A stretch of 16,704 bases of DNA, from the NCBI GenBank assembly GCA_023145595.1, contig JAGLDM010000356.1, positions 1 through 16,704 of the forward strand, read 5' to 3'. Under the pieces are notes generated by a model. That model was not told the DNA's origin. It made no database searches and saw nothing but the letters and a program-made list of their open reading frames with translations. Of the stretch, positions 5,955 to 12,956 are shown one piece after another. This DNA is from Flavobacteriaceae bacterium. Its GTDB lineage: Bacteria; Bacteroidota; Bacteroidia; Flavobacteriales; Flavobacteriaceae. Both the position numbers and the translations under genes were made by a program. Numbering within the stretch: position 1 is the first letter of the stretch; the number at the start of each line of letters is the position of its first letter.

Positions 5955-8900
5955 ATGAAAGAAGGCTTAGCAGGTAAAATAGCAAAGAGTTTTATAGGCT
6001 CAAAACTTACCATACTCCTAATGATCGTATTTATGATTGCTGGTGTCTATAGTTCGTTTTTAATTCCGAGAGAAGAAGAACCACAAATTAATGTGCCGAT
6101 GGCAGATATATTTGTAGGATATCCAGGCGCAAGTCCGACAGAGGTAGAATCTAGGGTTGTAAAACCATTAGAAAAATTAATTTCAAATATTAAAGGAGTT
6201 GAGTATGTATATTCTACTTCTATGGAAGAACAGGGAATGATCATTGTTCAATTTTATGTAGGAGAAGATGTTGAACGCTCCTTTGTAAAGTTATACAATG
6301 AAATCAATAAGCACATGGACATTATGCCAGAAGGTGTAACCATGCCTCTGATAAAAACACGTGCCATTGATGATGTTCCAGTTTTAGGACTAACACTTTG
6401 GAGCGAAACTTATGATGATTATCAAATAAAACAAGTTGCTCAAGAACTTGCTGATGAAATCGAAAAAGTGAATGACGTATCGGTCACCAAAAAAATTGGT
6501 GGAAGAAACCGACAACTTCGCATAGTTTTAGATAAAGATAAAATGGCCGAAAGCGGACTAGATCTCTTGTCTGTTTCGCAAATGATTAAAGCAAATAACC
6601 AACAACTAAGTGCTGGTTATTTCAACAATGGAGATTCAGAATTTTATGTGTCAACTGGTAAATTCTTTAAATCTGTTGAAGATGTAGAAAACTTGGTTGT
6701 AGGGGTTCAACAAAATCAGCCTATATACTTAAAACAAATTGCAACTATTTATGACGGTCCCGAAATTCCGAAAGAATATGTTGCCTTAGGGTTCGGACAA
6801 GCTAGCGAAAAGTCTGAAACATATAACTCTGAATATCCAGCGGTAACTATTTCTGTTGCCAAAAAACAAGGTACTGATGCTATGAAAGTTTCTAATGTGA
6901 TATTAGATAAAATTGAGCATTTAAAAAAGACGTTAATTCCAGATGGCATTCATGCAGAGGTCACTCGTAATTACGGAGAAACCGCCTCTCAAAAAGTCTC
7001 TGAACTATTGATGCACTTAATCGGTGCAATATTAGCAGTAACATTAGTTGTAATGCTCGCCATGGGGTGGCGCGGTGGGTTGGTGGTGTTTTTATCGGTA
7101 CCTATTACTTTTGCCTTGACACTATTAAGTTATTACATGCTAGATTACACCTTAAACCGAATCACTTTATTCGCCTTGGTTTTTGTCACCGGAATTGTTG
7201 TAGATGATTCAATTATCATTGCAGAAAATATGCACAGGCATTTTAAGATGAAGCGCCTACCGTTTAAACAAGCAGCTTTATATGCTATTAATGAAGTAGG
7301 AAACCCTACAATATTAGCAACATTCACGGTTATTGCATCTGTATTACCAATGGCTTTTGTTTCTGGAATGATGGGACCCTATATGGCACCAATGCCTATC
7401 GGAGCATCTATTGCCATGATTCTATCTCTTTTTGTTGCCTTAACAATCACTCCTTATTTAGGGTTTATTTTTCTACGTGAAAAAGATAAAAAAGATAAAA
7501 AGAAAAAAGTTCACAAACCACTAGAAGAAACTTTTATTTACAAAGTTTATAACAAATTTGAATTACCTTTAATAGAGAATGCTAAAATTCGCTGGGCTTT
7601 TTTAGGTGGTACTTTCTTAGTTCTATTTGCAACTATAGGATTATTTTTCAACAATTCTGTTGCTGTAAAAATGCTCCCTTTTGATAACAAAAATGAATTT
7701 CAGATTGTAATTGATATGCCTGAGGGAACAACATTAGAACGAACTGCCGTTGTTACAAAAGAAATATCGCAATATTTAAAAACTCAAGTTGAGGTTGTAG
7801 ATTATCAAAGTTATGTTGGTGCTTCTGCTCCAATTACCTTTAATGGCTTGGTACGCCATTACGACCTTAGAGGTGGTAGTAATATGGCAGATATTCAGGT
7901 AAATTTAACTGACAAACATGATCGTAAAAAGCAAAGTCATGAGATTGCTAGTTTAATGAGACCTGCTATTCAAAAGATTGCCAAAAAATTTAATGCCAAT
8001 GTAAAGATTGTAGAAGTTCCGCCAGGACCTCCTGTTTTATCTACCATTGTAGCCGAGATTTATGGCCCAGATTACAATACACAAATTGATATTGCCAATC
8101 AAATTCAAAACATTCTAAAAAATACAGATGATGTTGTTGATGTAGATTGGATGGTAGAATCAGATCAAACAGAATATGAATTTATAATTGATAAGGAAAA
8201 AGCAATCTTATACGGAGTTACTCCACAACAAATTGCGCAAACCATGAATATGGCTTTGTCTGAAAGATCTATTACAAATCTATATGATGAAAACGCATCT
8301 AAACGTGTTGGATTAATACTTGCTTTAGATGAAAAAGAAAAATCTACTTTAAACGATATTACTCAATTAAAAGTAAAATCGAGCCAAGGTACTATGATTA
8401 CCATTGGTGCTTTAGTTGATATTCAAGAAAAAACAAAAAGCAAAAGTATTTACCGAAAAAATCAAAAAAGAGTTGTGCATGTAATGGCAGATATGGCAGG
8501 TGAATTGGAAAGTCCTGTTTATGCTATTTTAGGCATGGCTGACAAGTTAAAAGAAGTAAAACTTCCGAAAGGATACACATTATCTGAATCATATTTATCC
8601 CAACCAGAATTTGAAGATGATTATACTGTTAAATGGGATGGAGAATGGCAAATTACATTAGAAGTGTTTAGAGATTTAGGAATTGCCTTTGGTGGTGCTA
8701 TTATATTTATTTACATCCTAATTGTTGGCTGGTTCCAAAGTTTTAAAACGCCTATTGTAATGATGGTTGCCATACCGCTTTCATTAATTGGTATTATTCT
8801 AGGACATTGGATGCTTGATGCTTTCTTTACAGCAACTTCATTTATCGGAATGATTGCCCTCGCAGGAATTATGGTCAGAAACTCGGTCTTATTAATTGAT

Positions 8901-9146
8901 TTTATCGACTTGAGATTATCTGAAGGGGTTCCTCTTAAAACAGCAGTAATTGAAGCCGGTGCCGTAAGAACGACTCCTATTTTATTAACTGCCGGAACTG
9001 TAGTAATTGGTGCGTTTGTAATCTTGTTTGATCCTATTTTTCAAGGACTTGCAATTTCATTAATGGGAGGAACTATTGTATCAACCGTACTTACACTACT
9101 AGTTGTACCATTGGTCTATTATTTAATAAAACGTGAGAAATCTTAA
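5955..9146 (+). CDS. RND-family inner-membrane efflux pump
   Basis: The proton-driven inner-membrane pump of the tripartite system, 1063 residues, full length for the AcrB/MdtB/CzcA superfamily (12 transmembrane helices and two large periplasmic loops). Visible landmarks are the first helix followed by IPREEEPQI (37-45), a periplasmic start YPGASPTEVESRVVKPLE, and the TM4 segment with VDDSIIIAE whose adjacent Asp417/Asp418 form the proton relay. There is a Lys-rich cytoplasmic loop REKDKKDKKKKVHK (508-521) between the two halves, and GMIALAGIMVRNSVLLIDFI in the second half. The paired Asp and lack of metal-pump signatures point to organic substrates more than to Cu/Zn/Co, but the small genes that follow occur with several RND subtypes, so the substrate stays open. 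The PII-like gene begins 19 bp after its stop. Confidence 0.93.
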   Translation: MKEGLAGKIAKSFIGSKLTILLMIVFMIAGVYSSFLIPREEEPQINVPMADIFVGYPGASPTEVESRVVKPLEKLISNIKGVEYVYSTSMEEQGMIIVQFYVGEDVERSFVKLYNEINKHMDIMPEGVTMPLIKTRAIDDVPVLGLTLWSETYDDYQIKQVAQELADEIEKVNDVSVTKKIGGRNRQLRIVLDKDKMAESGLDLLSVSQMIKANNQQLSAGYFNNGDSEFYVSTGKFFKSVEDVENLVVGVQQNQPIYLKQIATIYDGPEIPKEYVALGFGQASEKSETYNSEYPAVTISVAKKQGTDAMKVSNVILDKIEHLKKTLIPDGIHAEVTRNYGETASQKVSELLMHLIGAILAVTLVVMLAMGWRGGLVVFLSVPITFALTLLSYYMLDYTLNRITLFALVFVTGIVVDDSIIIAENMHRHFKMKRLPFKQAALYAINEVGNPTILATFTVIASVLPMAFVSGMMGPYMAPMPIGASIAMILSLFVALTITPYLGFIFLREKDKKDKKKKVHKPLEETFIYKVYNKFELPLIENAKIRWAFLGGTFLVLFATIGLFFNNSVAVKMLPFDNKNEFQIVIDMPEGTTLERTAVVTKEISQYLKTQVEVVDYQSYVGASAPITFNGLVRHYDLRGGSNMADIQVNLTDKHDRKKQSHEIASLMRPAIQKIAKKFNANVKIVEVPPGPPVLSTIVAEIYGPDYNTQIDIANQIQNILKNTDDVVDVDWMVESDQTEYEFIIDKEKAILYGVTPQQIAQTMNMALSERSITNLYDENASKRVGLILALDEKEKSTLNDITQLKVKSSQGTMITIGALVDIQEKTKSKSIYRKNQKRVVHVMADMAGELESPVYAILGMADKLKEVKLPKGYTLSESYLSQPEFEDDYTVKWDGEWQITLEVFRDLGIAFGGAIIFIYILIVGWFQSFKTPIVMMVAIPLSLIGIILGHWMLDAFFTATSFIGMIALAGIMVRNSVLLIDFIDLRLSEGVPLKTAVIEAGAVRTTPILLTAGTVVIGAFVILFDPIFQGLAISLMGGTIVSTVLTLLVVPLVYYLIKREKS

Positions 9147-9165
9147 TTAAAAAACATTATATCCT

Positions 9166-9480
9166 ATGAAATTATTAATGGTTACCGTAGTAGAAGAATT
9201 TCACCATGATATTCTTCGAATGTTTAAAGAAGCAAATATTCAAAATTTTAGTGAATCTGAAATTGGCGGGCACAAAAGGGCGTCAACTGTCATACGGGCA
9301 TCGAATTGGTTTGCTGCTGGAAAAACAGGAACACAATCGCTGTTATTCTTTTCATTTACTGAAGAAGAGAATATAAATATGCTATTCCTTTTATTAAAGG
9401 AATACAATAATACCCTAGAGACGAACAATCCTGTTAAAGCGGTTGTTCTTCCTATAGAAAGGTCTCTTAATGATGACTAA
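9166..9480 (+). CDS. PII-like small protein of the efflux operon
   Basis: A 104-residue cytoplasmic protein with no signal or membrane segment. The order strand (KLLMVTVVEE, 2-11), helix (HHDILRMFKEANI, 13-25), strand, a long loop with GGHKRASTVIRASNWFAAGK (34-53), strand (SLLFFSFTE, 58-66), helix (NINMLFLLLKEYNNTL) and last strand (PVKAVVLPIERSL, 89-101) is the ferredoxin-like layout of PII-type proteins, which form trimers and bind ligands in the clefts. The classical T-loop uridylylation Tyr and the ATP-binding residues of GlnB/GlnK are not recognisable, so it is not a nitrogen regulator. Related PII-like families (for example DUF3240) sit next to RND pumps, so a sensing or modulating role in efflux is a fair inference. 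It lies 19 bp after the pump gene, surely in the same transcript. Fold from pattern only. Confidence 0.6.
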   Translation: MKLLMVTVVEEFHHDILRMFKEANIQNFSESEIGGHKRASTVIRASNWFAAGKTGTQSLLFFSFTEEENINMLFLLLKEYNNTLETNNPVKAVVLPIERSLNDD

Positions 9481-9520
9481 ATAATAACAGATACATTAAT
9501 ACAACAAAAAATCAAGAATT

Positions 9521-9707
9521 ATGAAAAATAGATTTATTAGAGCAATTGCAGGTGTTTTTATCCTTATAAGTGTTTTACTAGCCGTTTATGTAAACGAAAA
9601 CTGGTTGTGGTTTACAGGATTTGTAGGGGGCCAACCTTTTACAATCTTCTTTTACTAAATGGTGTCTTATGAATATTATTTTAGGAAAATTAGGCGTAAA
9701 AGATTAA
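9521..9707 (+). pseudogene. DUF2892 (YgaP-like) small membrane protein, frameshifted
   Basis: From ATG 9521 the frame reads [20 protein letters not shown] and then [17 protein letters not shown] before drifting into QPFTIFFY and a stop at 9656-9658 (45 residues). One base less in the run of five G (9626-9630) restores [16 protein letters not shown] and MNIILGKLGVKD, ending at TAA 9705-9707. That gives 61 residues, the full length of a DUF2892 two-helix membrane protein with its usual N(L/F)LQSSxTxWC(L/P) segment. The downstream part is coherent in the shifted frame, so the gene was intact recently or the extra G is a sequencing error or a switching site. The truncated product keeps only the first helix. 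It starts 40 bp after the PII-like gene and is the last gene before the terminator. Confidence 0.8.
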
Positions 9708-9730
9708 GACACCTTAAATTCCAATTAAAC

Positions 9731-9773
9731 AAAAAACCACAAAACTCCTTGATTTGAGTTTTGTGGTTTTTTT
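9731..9773 (+). terminator. Rho-independent terminator of the efflux operon
   Basis: A perfect 17-bp stem (9731-9747 with 9756-9772, core ACCACAAAACTC / GAGTTTTGTGGT) closes an 8-base loop and ends in a T run. It lies 24 bp after the restored end of the DUF2892 frame. It is the strongest terminator in the window. Confidence 0.92.
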
Positions 9774-10129
9774 ATGTCCAATCAAGAAGGCTTTATATAA
9801 TGAGGTATAATAGACAAAAAGGAGGCTGACTTTTTAAAATTAAATTAGTATAAGTTCGGGACAAATAATTGTAATTTATGGTAAAACCCTCCTTGATAAG
9901 TATTGATGCTATGAAAACTCAAAAATAAATAGCACTAAATTTACTAAAAAAGGAGAAGACATAAAATCACGACATTAGAGGTGCGAAACTTAAAGAAAGG
10001 CGAGATAATCAGCATATATTAAAGGTGTTAAAAACAAAATATTGTGATTTTTTTTAAATATTACGTGCTTATTAATAAAACAATCTTTATTTTTACCTAA
10101 AATTTTAACTAAAACTAACCCTAGCTGTT
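9774..10129. other. 356-bp gap before the T9SS module, no supported gene
   Basis: No frame here has a start codon and a credible length or composition. The stretch has an AAGGAGG (9819-9825) and its complement CCTCCTT (9888-9894) 62 bp apart, with a third AAGGAG at 9950-9955 that could compete for pairing. A start-less frame at 9965-10057 reads IRGAKLKERRDNQHILKVLK, which I cannot assign. A weak -7-like box, TATTTTTA (10089-10096, one mismatch to TAnnTTTG), lies 33 bp before the next gene and may be its promoter. Confidence 0.4.
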
Positions 10130-11998
10130 ATGAAGAAAGACACCTATAAACGGTCTCAAAAAGGCGCTGTGCTTTTTTTAATCTCCTTATTTTTCATCTA
10201 CAATTCATCCCATTCTCAAGTAATAGTACCCCCTGGAACCCATTTATTAGATGAACACTATGTAAGGTGTGAGTCTGATATGACAATTAAAAACCTATTT
10301 GAACTATTCGAAGGAGCTATTAACACAAATGGCGTTTGGACAGGTCCAACCCCTTTAAGTGGTGGCCATCTTGGAACCTTTGACCCTGCTGTAAACACAG
10401 ATGGAATTTATATTTATATTACAAAAGGCATAGTAGAACCTTTTGCTGATGAGATAGCAACTGTTGCCGTTACAGCAATCTATACACCACCTCCAACAAC
10501 TACAGAAGATACACAAACCTTTTGTAAAGATGATAACAAAATGATTGAGGACTTAAGCGTTAATGAAACTTCAACAATAGAATGGTACGCTAATGAAAAT
10601 GATACAACCCCTATACCTTCCGGAACTCTTTTAGTCGATGGAATTTATTGGGGAGCACAAATTGATGGAACTTCTGGTTGTGAAAGCAAAAACAGACTAA
10701 AAATAACTGTTATTCTTGAGTTACCCACAGATTCTGGAACTGATGGGGATTATACTGTTTGTGAAGTTGATGCTGTAATTACAGATTTATACACATTGCT
10801 AGGAGGAAGCCCTGGCATAACTGGAACTTGGTCTAGTCCTGATGCAAACCCACTAACTGGTGGGCATCTTGGAACCTTTGACCCTGCTGTAAACACAGAC
10901 GGAATTTATACTTACACCTCAACAAATATTTGTGAATCTACAGCAGCAAATGTTACTGTCGCAATTACCTCCATATCAGCTCCAACAACTACAGAAGGTA
11001 CGCAAACCTTTTGTAAAATAGATGACAAAACCATTGAGGACTTAAGCGTTAATGAAACCTCAACAATACAATGGTATGCTAATGAAAATGATACAACCCC
11101 TATACCTTCTGGAACTCTTTTAGTCGATGGAATTTATTGGGGAGCACAAATTGATGGAACTTCAAACTGTGAAAGCAAAGACAAACTACAAATAACTGTT
11201 ATTCTTGATTTACCCGCTGATTCTGGAACTGATGGAAGCTATACTGGGTGTAATGAGATGACAACTATAAGCCTATTTGATTATCTCGGAGGAACTCCTG
11301 ATATAAATGGAACCTGGGTAAGTCCAGACGGAAACCCATTAGGAGGAGGACACCTTGGAACCTTTGACTCTGCTGTAGACACAAATGGAGCTTATACTTA
11401 TACCGCATCCATTTGCACTAAACTTACAGCAATTGTTACCGTTACAATAATCCATATACCACCTCCAACAATAACCACTGACGGTAATGAATTTTGCATA
11501 ACAGATAAGCCTACTCTATCCGAATTAGATAATAATGTTTCACCTGTTGATGGAGGAGTTATAACTTGGTACGATGCGTTTCCAAACGGAAATCAACTTT
11601 TTTTAAGCGATCTATTAATACATGATACCACCTATTATGCTATCGAAAAAAGTGATATTTCTAATTGCTATAGTGACAAACCTTTAGCAGTAACCGTTAC
11701 TTTAGATGCTTGCGCTAAAGATCCTATAAAAATATATGACGGGTTTTCCCCTAATGGAGATGGAAGAAATGACACGTTTATAATTGATTACCTAAGAGAT
11801 CTATATCCCAACCATAGCGTTGAATTTTTCAATAGATGGGGAGCATCCGTTTATACAACAAACGTACATAAACCTGACTGGGATGGGCGTTTAAACGGAA
11901 ATGGAGAGTTAGTTCCTGCAGGAGTTTATTATGTTGTCGTCAATTTTAATAGATCAAATAGAAAACCAATTCAGAAAAGATTATATCTAAGCCGTTAA
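10130..11998 (+). CDS. Secreted repeat protein with T9SS type B (CHU_C) sorting domain
   Basis: A cell-surface or secreted protein of 622 residues exported by Sec and then by the type IX secretion system. A signal peptide (1 to about 33, ending NSSHSQ) is followed by three copies of a roughly 165-residue repeat (about 36-202, 203-365, 366-530). Each has a part with GTW-S-P and GGHLGTFDxAVxTxGxYTYT and an Ig-like part with FCK/T, ITWY or IQWYAN, and a closing CES/CYS-x-K pair. Residues 531-622 are the gliding-motility-type C-terminal domain: DGFSPNGDGRNDTF, then FNRWG, WDGR and PAGVYYVVV, ending in KRLYLSR. That domain is the type B secretion signal. Repeats 1 and 2 are nearly identical in DNA. 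A SprF-type partner gene follows 23 bp downstream, so it is probably an adhesin-like surface protein, but nothing identifies its ligand. Confidence 0.85.
   Translation: MKKDTYKRSQKGAVLFLISLFFIYNSSHSQVIVPPGTHLLDEHYVRCESDMTIKNLFELFEGAINTNGVWTGPTPLSGGHLGTFDPAVNTDGIYIYITKGIVEPFADEIATVAVTAIYTPPPTTTEDTQTFCKDDNKMIEDLSVNETSTIEWYANENDTTPIPSGTLLVDGIYWGAQIDGTSGCESKNRLKITVILELPTDSGTDGDYTVCEVDAVITDLYTLLGGSPGITGTWSSPDANPLTGGHLGTFDPAVNTDGIYTYTSTNICESTAANVTVAITSISAPTTTEGTQTFCKIDDKTIEDLSVNETSTIQWYANENDTTPIPSGTLLVDGIYWGAQIDGTSNCESKDKLQITVILDLPADSGTDGSYTGCNEMTTISLFDYLGGTPDINGTWVSPDGNPLGGGHLGTFDSAVDTNGAYTYTASICTKLTAIVTVTIIHIPPPTITTDGNEFCITDKPTLSELDNNVSPVDGGVITWYDAFPNGNQLFLSDLLIHDTTYYAIEKSDISNCYSDKPLAVTVTLDACAKDPIKIYDGFSPNGDGRNDTFIIDYLRDLYPNHSVEFFNRWGASVYTTNVHKPDWDGRLNGNGELVPAGVYYVVVNFNRSNRKPIQKRLYLSR
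10226..11719 (+). repeat. Three in-frame repeats of about 490 bp in the secreted-protein gene
   Basis: Equivalent points recur 486-498 bp apart: the GHLGTFD codons at 10364, 10862 and 11348 (approximate), and the DLSVNETS codons at about 10550 and 11039. Copies 1 and 2 include a 53-bp identical stretch (10622-10674 and 11111-11163, offset 489). Copy 3 is strongly diverged in its second half. This points to a recent duplication or gene conversion between copies 1 and 2. Confidence 0.85.
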
Positions 11999-12021
11999 TC
12001 AACCCTATTAAGACTTAAAAA

Positions 12022-12939
12022 ATGAAAAACATATTTGCTATAGTTATTACCATACTCGTCTCAACAGGGGTTTGGTCTCAACAAGACCCTCATTACACTC
12101 AATACATGTATAATATGAGTGTAATTAATCCCGCTTACACGACCAGCACTGAAGGTATTATTAATATTGGAGGTATTCACAGATCTCAATGGGTCGGTGT
12201 TGATGGCGCTCCAAAAACCTCAAGTATTTTCCTACACACCCCTATTAATGACAAGATAGAAACAGGATTCTCTCTTGTAAATGACAATATCGGAGATATT
12301 GTTAAAGAAAATAATCTATATGCTGACCTTGCCTACAAACTAGATTTTGAAGAGAAAGGTATTCTTTCTTTCGGATTAAAAGCAGGAGTTACTTTTTTCG
12401 ATGTCGATTTTACTGGATTAGAATTTAAAGATACTGGTGACCTTGCCTTTGAAAACATCAATGAAATGTTTTTTAATATGGGGGCAGGTGTATATTTTAA
12501 CACAGACAAATACTATGTTGGTTTATCTGTTCCTAACTTTATCCCATCTAATCACCTTGAAGAAGATAGCGGGCAATATCAAGGGGTTGAACAAGCTCAT
12601 TGGTTTTTAACAGGTGGTTATGTTTTTGATATTAACGAACAATTCAAATTCAAACCTGCATTTATGACCAAAGCAGTTAAGGGGGCGTCAATGTCTTTAG
12701 ACCTTACTGCAAATGTATTATTTAATGAAAAATTCGAACTAGGTATTGGATACCGTCTTGATGATGCTATTTCTGGACTTGCAAGTTTTATGGTTACACC
12801 AGAATTCAGAATTGGATATGCCTACGACCATACCACATCTAATTTAGGCACCTATAGTAATGGATCTCATGAAATTATCCTTTTATACAATTTGAATATT
12901 CTGACTAAAGGGTTCGATAAATCACCTAGATTCTTTTAA
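12022..12939 (+). CDS. PorP/SprF family T9SS outer membrane protein
   Basis: An outer-membrane beta-barrel of 305 residues, related to PorP and SprF. In Flavobacterium johnsoniae SprF is required to display the adhesin SprB, and type B substrates usually come with a SprF-like partner. After a signal peptide (MKNIFAIVITILVSTGVWSQ) the family signature QDPHYTQYMYNMSVINPAYT (21-40) is followed by HRSQWVGVDGAPKTSSIFLH, the typical first strands. Alternating strands such as GFSLVNDNIGDI and YVFDINEQFKFKPAFM follow, and the C-terminal strand is EIILLYNLNI. It lies 23 bp after the CHU_C protein gene and 17 bp before the OmpA gene, which fits co-transcription. The most natural partner is the upstream repeat protein. 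Confidence 0.92.
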   Translation: MKNIFAIVITILVSTGVWSQQDPHYTQYMYNMSVINPAYTTSTEGIINIGGIHRSQWVGVDGAPKTSSIFLHTPINDKIETGFSLVNDNIGDIVKENNLYADLAYKLDFEEKGILSFGLKAGVTFFDVDFTGLEFKDTGDLAFENINEMFFNMGAGVYFNTDKYYVGLSVPNFIPSNHLEEDSGQYQGVEQAHWFLTGGYVFDINEQFKFKPAFMTKAVKGASMSLDLTANVLFNEKFELGIGYRLDDAISGLASFMVTPEFRIGYAYDHTTSNLGTYSNGSHEIILLYNLNILTKGFDKSPRFF

Positions 12940-12956
12940 CAATAACGACTACTACG

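Noticed and set aside
7476..7519. Poly-A rich stretch in the pump gene as a slippage or frameshift site
   Set aside because: The frame is intact on both sides and encodes a Lys-rich cytoplasmic loop between the two halves of the pump, a normal place for such a loop.
9819..9825. AAGGAGG as a Shine-Dalgarno site
   Set aside because: No start codon follows at a usable distance, and genes in this window do not use Shine-Dalgarno sequences.
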